Part shown: positions 59,678 to 64,000 of the stretch, in pieces
Position numbering within the stretch: the stretch's first letter is position 1
Layout of the letters: the number at the start of each line of letters is the position of its first letter
Assembly (NCBI GenBank): GCA_014804445.1
Contig: JAAUZU010000005.1
Location: forward strand, 129,522 to 193,521
Reading direction: 5' to 3'
Source: Lachnospiraceae bacterium
GTDB taxonomy: Bacteria; Bacillota; Clostridia; Lachnospirales; Lachnospiraceae
DNA: 64,000 nt
Translations under genes and position numbers: made by a program
The notes under the pieces: generated by a model
What the model was told of the DNA's origin: nothing
The model's input: only the letters and a program-made list of their open reading frames with translations
Databases searched by the model: none

Positions 59678-61003
59678 GTCGCCGCGTCTTTTCCATCTTC
59701 CAAATAAAGTCTTTTTATACCGTCTAAGGGCTTCAGAAGCGCCCGCAATCTTTTTGTCAGTAGCTTTCTGATAGCAGGATACTGCCATTGGAATATCTTC
59801 GGGTACGCCTACTGCCTTATCATACATATCGCCGAGGAACATCCATGCCTGACCGCTGCCTGCCTGCGCTGCCTCCTCCAGAAGCCTTTTCCCACGAATC
59901 ATATCAGTACCGGTGCCCTTGCCGTAGAGGCAGCAGTACCCCATAAGCTCCTTGGGGTAATTTTGATTTTTGTTTATCAGACCTCTCATCATGCGGACAG
60001 CCATCTCATAATTGGGTTCAACGCCATAGCCCCAGAAATAGCACTGCGCAAGATACCATGCGGCGGACGGATGGCCGCCATGGAAAGCCTGTTCAAAGCA
60101 GCGGAAAGCTTCGTGATAGTCCCTCGTACAGCCCCAGCCATTGTAGTAGCAGCGTCCCGCATTGTAGCTGCCGTACTCCTCACCGGCCTGTGCGGCCATA
60201 TTGAAAAGCTGCAGTGCCTTTGCATCATCCTCAGCAGCACCTTTGTTGCCGGATAAGTACACCATTCCCAGGTCAACGGCACAAACCGCATCGTTCTCTC
60301 TGACACCCTTCTCGCACCAGCGAATCGCATCGACATGGCGGTTCAATTTCTGATACTCCAGAACAAAAGAATGGTAATAATCCCGCATATCCACCTTGCC
60401 ATTCATGGTTTCTGCCCAGCGGAGCGCTTCTTCCGGATTCTTCGTCACACCATTTACACCATTACGCACGCTGTTGAAGGCGTTTCGGAAGGATGGGATG
60501 CAGCCCTGTTCCGATGAACGCCGGAACCACTTTAAAGCCTCGGCAGCATTTTCTTTTTCACATTTTGCAAAATTTTCATTTGACGGCTTCTGAAAATTAA
60601 GGAACATATCGCCCCAAAAATAAAACAGACCGATTGCATACTGCGCCATAGGCTCACCGGCATCTGCCATAGCCAGAACATTATTAAAAGCCTCCTCCAG
60701 CGTTCCAGTCATCGCAGCCTTGATATCACCCTTCAAAATATCCATGCGTTCTGCGCCCAGCACACAAAGCTCACTGCCCAGCTCGATGCCCCGCTTAGAC
60801 AGTTGTTTCGCTTTCCTGTCATCTTCCTTCACATTCCCGTCGCCCCAGCCATAGCATCTGGCAAGAAAATAGAAAGCGTGAGGCTCTTCATTTTCTACGG
60901 CTTGTTCCAGAAAGCGTATCCCTTCCGGAAATTTGGCAGAATCTGCCTGAAAATAGAGCAGCCGAAGCCCTTTGCACAAAGTATCTGAATAATAACGTTC
61001 CAT
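59669..61003 (-). CDS. Sel1-like repeat protein, 444 aa
   Basis: Many Sel1/TPR-like repeats run through the whole protein, for example AQYAIGLFYFWGD, CAVDLGMVYLSGNKG, YNAGRCYYNGWGCTRDY, AAWYLAQCYFWGYGVEPNY and AWMFLGDMYDKAVGVPED. Such solenoids mediate protein contacts. No signal peptide or membrane segment is present. ATG 61003 follows AAGGAGGACC about eleven bases upstream; the frame is open to 61105 without support. Confidence 0.82.
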   Translation of the reverse strand: MERYYSDTLCKGLRLLYFQADSAKFPEGIRFLEQAVENEEPHAFYFLARCYGWGDGNVKEDDRKAKQLSKRGIELGSELCVLGAERMDILKGDIKAAMTGTLEEAFNNVLAMADAGEPMAQYAIGLFYFWGDMFLNFQKPSNENFAKCEKENAAEALKWFRRSSEQGCIPSFRNAFNSVRNGVNGVTKNPEEALRWAETMNGKVDMRDYYHSFVLEYQKLNRHVDAIRWCEKGVRENDAVCAVDLGMVYLSGNKGAAEDDAKALQLFNMAAQAGEEYGSYNAGRCYYNGWGCTRDYHEAFRCFEQAFHGGHPSAAWYLAQCYFWGYGVEPNYEMAVRMMRGLINKNQNYPKELMGYCCLYGKGTGTDMIRGKRLLEEAAQAGSGQAWMFLGDMYDKAVGVPEDIPMAVSCYQKATDKKIAGASEALRRYKKTLFGRWKRRGDSI

Positions 61004-61684
61004 GTCTTGTAGGTCCTCCTTGCGGTATTGTGGATTTAGGTTAGGTAAAGTATATATCATTTTGGAGGGGATTACAACTGGGGGGCGTGCTTCACACATA
61101 CACATTTGCTTTCTATAAATACAAAAAGGAAATTGTGGTATGTACGGAAAAGCGGTAGAGCGAAGGCTTTTTGTGATTGCGTGTCGACAAAAATCGACAA
61201 AAAATTACATTTAAACATGCAATTTATTACATTTAGCGTATACATACTGAAAAAGTGCTATATTAATAACAGCAACTATTCTACTAAAATTAGCATTTTA
61301 TAATATTGAGTAATTATAAGAAATTAACAGTTGAATAATAATTAATCATCGAATGAAGGAAGAGAGTTATTGGGTGAAATTTGTTCTGTGTTTTATTCCA
61401 ATTATGGAAATAGCAAGATGTGTTTCGATGAAATCGCATTTTTAGGTTGGTGGGGGTGCTCAATAAAAAAATAGCCATGAAGATAACTGTCGAAAATAAC
61501 ATAGGGAGAATTGAACTCTCATTATTCGAGTGGGCGATAAATGCTTTATCGTTATATGATGTGTGAAATTATAGTGTTCTCCTCTAGATAATGTATTCCT
61601 TTTTTAATATAATCTATATATTGTATTTTTCTGTAAAAATATGCTAAAATATAACTATATAAAAAGAAAGGTACAAATGACAAG
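61004..61684. other. AT-rich gene-free stretch with one promoter
   Basis: About 680 bases carry no convincing gene on either strand. The clearest signal is a promoter at 61621-61650 (TTGTAT, 18 bases, TAAAAT) facing the next gene. GC content falls sharply here, marking the edge of an accessory segment. Confidence 0.55.
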
Positions 61685-62131
61685 ATGCCATATATTACAG
61701 ATCGACCGCCTAAAAAAAATATATTAAGAAGAATTATAAAATATTTATTTTTTAATTTTATATTAACAACTTCTCCAATATTAATAAACTTATTTATTTC
61801 TTTCACAGAACAATTACCCTATAAAAGTACTATTTCATATTGCCCTGATATTTGTTTTATGACTATTGTCACTGCATCAAGTTCCATAAGAGACTCATTA
61901 ATGAGTAAAACAATTAAAAAAGATGATTATATATTGGGTGGTGTAATAGTTTTTAACATTTTATTTATGTTATTATCTATTATAATTTATGGTAATATAA
62001 CAAAAGATACACTTTCTCCTGATGTAAAAAATAGTATAACAATTCAGCAATTTTGTTTTTCTTTAGTTGGTTATATACTTTCAGTTCTTTTTGGATTAGG
62101 AATTCAAATAGGAGGTGGTATTGATGATTAA
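61685..62131 (+). CDS. Small integral membrane protein, 148 aa
   Basis: Four hydrophobic segments are visible (ILTTSPILINLFISF, DICFMTIVTAS region, YILGGVIVFNILFMLLSIIIYG, FCFSLVGYILSVLFGLGIQ). No family is recognised. The gene is about 25-28% GC. It overlaps the FHA gene by eight bases, so the two are translated together and may form a membrane complex. The ribosome-binding site (AAAGG) is rather far from ATG 61685. Confidence 0.65.
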   Translation: MPYITDRPPKKNILRRIIKYLFFNFILTTSPILINLFISFTEQLPYKSTISYCPDICFMTIVTASSSIRDSLMSKTIKKDDYILGGVIVFNILFMLLSIIIYGNITKDTLSPDVKNSITIQQFCFSLVGYILSVLFGLGIQIGGGIDD

Positions 62132-62675
62132 TATGTATTGGATAGTATTTATGTTTTTTATTACAATAAGTTTTTTATATTTCTTGACGTTTTCACGATA
62201 CCTATATAGCCAATATAAAGAAGCTAAAATAAAATATTATAAGAAAAAGTCAAATTTTAAAAAATATTGTATCGTTAAAAAAACGGAGACCATAGATAAT
62301 CAAATAAAAAATAATGCCACGCAAATTATCGATAAAGAATTGATTAATCAATTGGGAAATTATATTATAATAGAATTCATAGATAAAAATGGAAAAATTT
62401 TAAAAACTCAGACAATATATAACAATGAATTAACTATAGGCAGAGCAGATGTAAATGACATTGTTTTAGGTGGACAGACAGTATCAAGAAAGCAATGTTT
62501 AATCATGTACAAAGAAGATGGTTTTGTTATAGGTAACTTATCTAAAACGAATTATACATTATTAAATGGTGTGCCTTTTGAGGAAGAAAAAAGGATATCT
62601 TCTAATGATATAATTAGAATAGCTAATTATATACTACGATTTCGAGAGGTTAATAATGCAGGATATATTGGATAA
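62124..62675 (+). CDS. Membrane-anchored FHA domain protein, 183 aa
   Basis: An N-terminal membrane helix (about residues 5-24) is followed by a basic linker and a C-terminal FHA domain (about 95-178) with LTIGRADVNDIVLGGQTVSR, the phosphothreonine-binding signature (GR, N, SR). FHA domains read Ser/Thr-kinase signals and occur in secretion and defence systems. ATG 62124 follows AGGAGGTGG inside the end of the preceding gene. AT-rich like its partner. No kinase gene is visible in the window. Confidence 0.82.
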   Translation: MINMYWIVFMFFITISFLYFLTFSRYLYSQYKEAKIKYYKKKSNFKKYCIVKKTETIDNQIKNNATQIIDKELINQLGNYIIIEFIDKNGKILKTQTIYNNELTIGRADVNDIVLGGQTVSRKQCLIMYKEDGFVIGNLSKTNYTLLNGVPFEEEKRISSNDIIRIANYILRFREVNNAGYIG

Positions 62676-62791
62676 TATTAGATACTACTAGTAATATAGG
62701 CAATTTGACAGAAAAAACGATAAATTTCAATTAGGAAATAGAATCTTCAAGTTCGAATAAGCTAGGTTTATGATAGAAAGGGGTACATATT

Positions 62792-64000
62792 TTGAAGAAA
62801 TCAGGAAATGCGAAAAATATAAAAATTGAAACCACGATGGATTTGTGGAATACTTTTGAAAAGGCGGCAAACTTACAAAAGAATTTTTATGATAAGGAAT
62901 TGGAAAAGCAGATACGGAAGAATCTGGCGTTATCAGATACGGTCAACATCAAAAAAGCTCTGAAGGAGGAAGAAATATCCAAAGAACAGCTTCTGCTCGC
63001 AATTCTGACTGCCATGCAGCCATTTTCGCAGATGATTTGTGACTTATTGAAGATGTTCGAAAAAGCATCAGCGGGACAAGGAGACTATAATTTAAGAATA
63101 CAAATGAAATTTAAGGGCATGGACAATGCACTAAACTTCAGTTTGGAGAATTTCAGGCAATATGAAAAAACAACGGTACAGACCTGTAGAACCATGAAAG
63201 CCAAAATACCAAAAAATCTGTGGAAGCTGATAGATATTTACAGGCAAAGTTGGATTACTGCTAATATTGATTACATTAATCAAAATGATATCGATCAATG
63301 GCTGGATGAATATTATCATAATGGTAAATGTCCGGATTTTGTACCCCAAAGACTTTCGCTGGGAATACCGTGTCTGGATAAAATGACTGCCATATGCTGG
63401 AATATATTCGAAACTGCAGTTGCTGGATGTAGGCGGGCTTATGAAGAAACCGAAGGTCGATATGGAACCATTCGGGATGAGTGCTTTCAAAACAAAAGTA
63501 ATGAACAGTATTGTTGGTGTCGCGAGTTCTTGTTTACGATGACAGCCACTGCATGGATGTTTCAGCGCGCGTTGACTAGTGAATATAAAGAAGAATATGC
63601 GAAAAAAATAGTGAATGATCTGACGCGATATTTTGAGAAAGCGGAAGTGTTTAATATTGATATACCACAAACTGTAGTCAGACTTATTGAGATTTTGAAC
63701 TTACCATTCTGGAAACGGCGGCATGAATTATACTCTGCATGGGTATCAACGCAGATTGTGGAGGCACTTCAGGACAGAGATATTGAATTTCAGGTTAAGG
63801 ACAATACTTTGTCATTTTCTTTTGAGGGCTCCCACATTGCTACTTGTGCCGGTCTGTGCCCACCATTGGAAATCTGGGCAGAGCTTCGTACAAAAGCTAA
63901 AAAACTGATTGGAAGCGGGCGTAAAAAAGCCATTCAGCCTGATTACACGCTCGCAGTTTCACCGGCTACAGAGCCAGATAATTCTGTTGCCGTGATTGAG
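62792..64000 (+). CDS. Predicted PD-(D/E)xK nuclease-like protein, cut by the window end
   Basis: The frame is open for 403 codons from TTG 62792 to the last base, with GAAAGGGG seven bases upstream. The long N-terminal part is helical. Near the end come FEGSHIATCAGLCPPLEIWAEL, GSGRKKAIQPDYTLAVSP and VAVIE at the boundary. A 'PDY...VIE(xK)' order is the PD-(D/E)xK nuclease core, with the final lysine just beyond the window. Such proteins often belong to restriction or phage-defence systems. The family is not recognised, and the assignment depends on unseen sequence. Confidence 0.55.
   Translation, partial: MKKSGNAKNIKIETTMDLWNTFEKAANLQKNFYDKELEKQIRKNLALSDTVNIKKALKEEEISKEQLLLAILTAMQPFSQMICDLLKMFEKASAGQGDYNLRIQMKFKGMDNALNFSLENFRQYEKTTVQTCRTMKAKIPKNLWKLIDIYRQSWITANIDYINQNDIDQWLDEYYHNGKCPDFVPQRLSLGIPCLDKMTAICWNIFETAVAGCRRAYEETEGRYGTIRDECFQNKSNEQYCWCREFLFTMTATAWMFQRALTSEYKEEYAKKIVNDLTRYFEKAEVFNIDIPQTVVRLIEILNLPFWKRRHELYSAWVSTQIVEALQDRDIEFQVKDNTLSFSFEGSHIATCAGLCPPLEIWAELRTKAKKLIGSGRKKAIQPDYTLAVSPATEPDNSVAVIE

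Noticed and set aside
61552..61806. 84-residue hydrophobic minus-strand frame
   Set aside because: It overlaps the start of the plus-strand membrane protein gene, which is coupled to the FHA gene; low-complexity AT-rich DNA gives hydrophobic frames on both strands.

Overview
The window looks like chromosomal DNA of a gut-type Firmicute of the family Lachnospiraceae (Roseburia, Blautia or a relative). The grounds are moderate GC with AT-rich intergenic DNA, strong AGGAGG-type ribosome-binding sites, frequent TTG/GTG starts, SigA-type promoters with 16-18 base spacers, Firmicute lipoprotein signals, and a mannan-degradation gene set of the kind known from Roseburia. Genus assignment is inference; nothing could be searched.

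Layout. 0-6 kb: the tail of a probable carB, an acetyltransferase, then an accessory stretch of small unknown proteins, a CPBP protease, an AT-rich APH(2'')-like kinase, a HEPN-like protein, a flavoprotein and another unknown. 5.9-10.3 kb: a MerR regulator with an internal ribosome-binding site, and a two-gene MacB/FtsX-type ABC exporter behind a long hairpin leader. 10.4-15.6 kb: housekeeping genes (queH, an FkbM methyltransferase, argS, a glycerol-1-phosphate dehydrogenase-like protein). 15.6-49.4 kb: a very large beta-mannan/glucomannan utilisation locus. 49.5-61 kb: typA, an SSB-like protein, a BtuR-like protein, a SEC-C protein, a P-type ATPase, tRNA-Val and tRNA-Met, and small genes. 61-64 kb: a very AT-rich accessory segment (membrane protein, FHA protein, and a predicted nuclease cut by the window end).

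The mannan locus has surface and cytoplasmic halves. Outside the cell: lipoprotein GH5 and CBM-GH26 endomannanases, a lipoprotein SGNH (CE17-like) acetylesterase, two solute-binding proteins (one of 998 aa with extra binding modules) and a lipoprotein with three ~121-residue repeats. Two permease pairs carry oligosaccharides in; no transporter ATPase gene is present, so a shared MsmK/UgpC-type ATPase elsewhere is likely. Inside: GH26, GH2 beta-mannosidase, a second CE17-like esterase, AGE-family mannobiose/cellobiose 2-epimerase, two GH130 mannoside phosphorylases and a GH94 cellobiose-type phosphorylase, with a LacI regulator. Between the permease pairs lie three co-directional genes for membrane-anchored proteins (NHL/TPR protein, YIP1 protein, DUF5696 protein). 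They look like a transport-associated module of unknown function and are the best candidate here for an undescribed system.

Other notable items are a compact type I toxin-antitoxin pair near 22.1 kb (a 31-residue holin-like toxin and a convergent antisense RNA), and two copies of a ~200 bp palindromic element whose long stems differ between copies while keeping perfect or near-perfect pairing.
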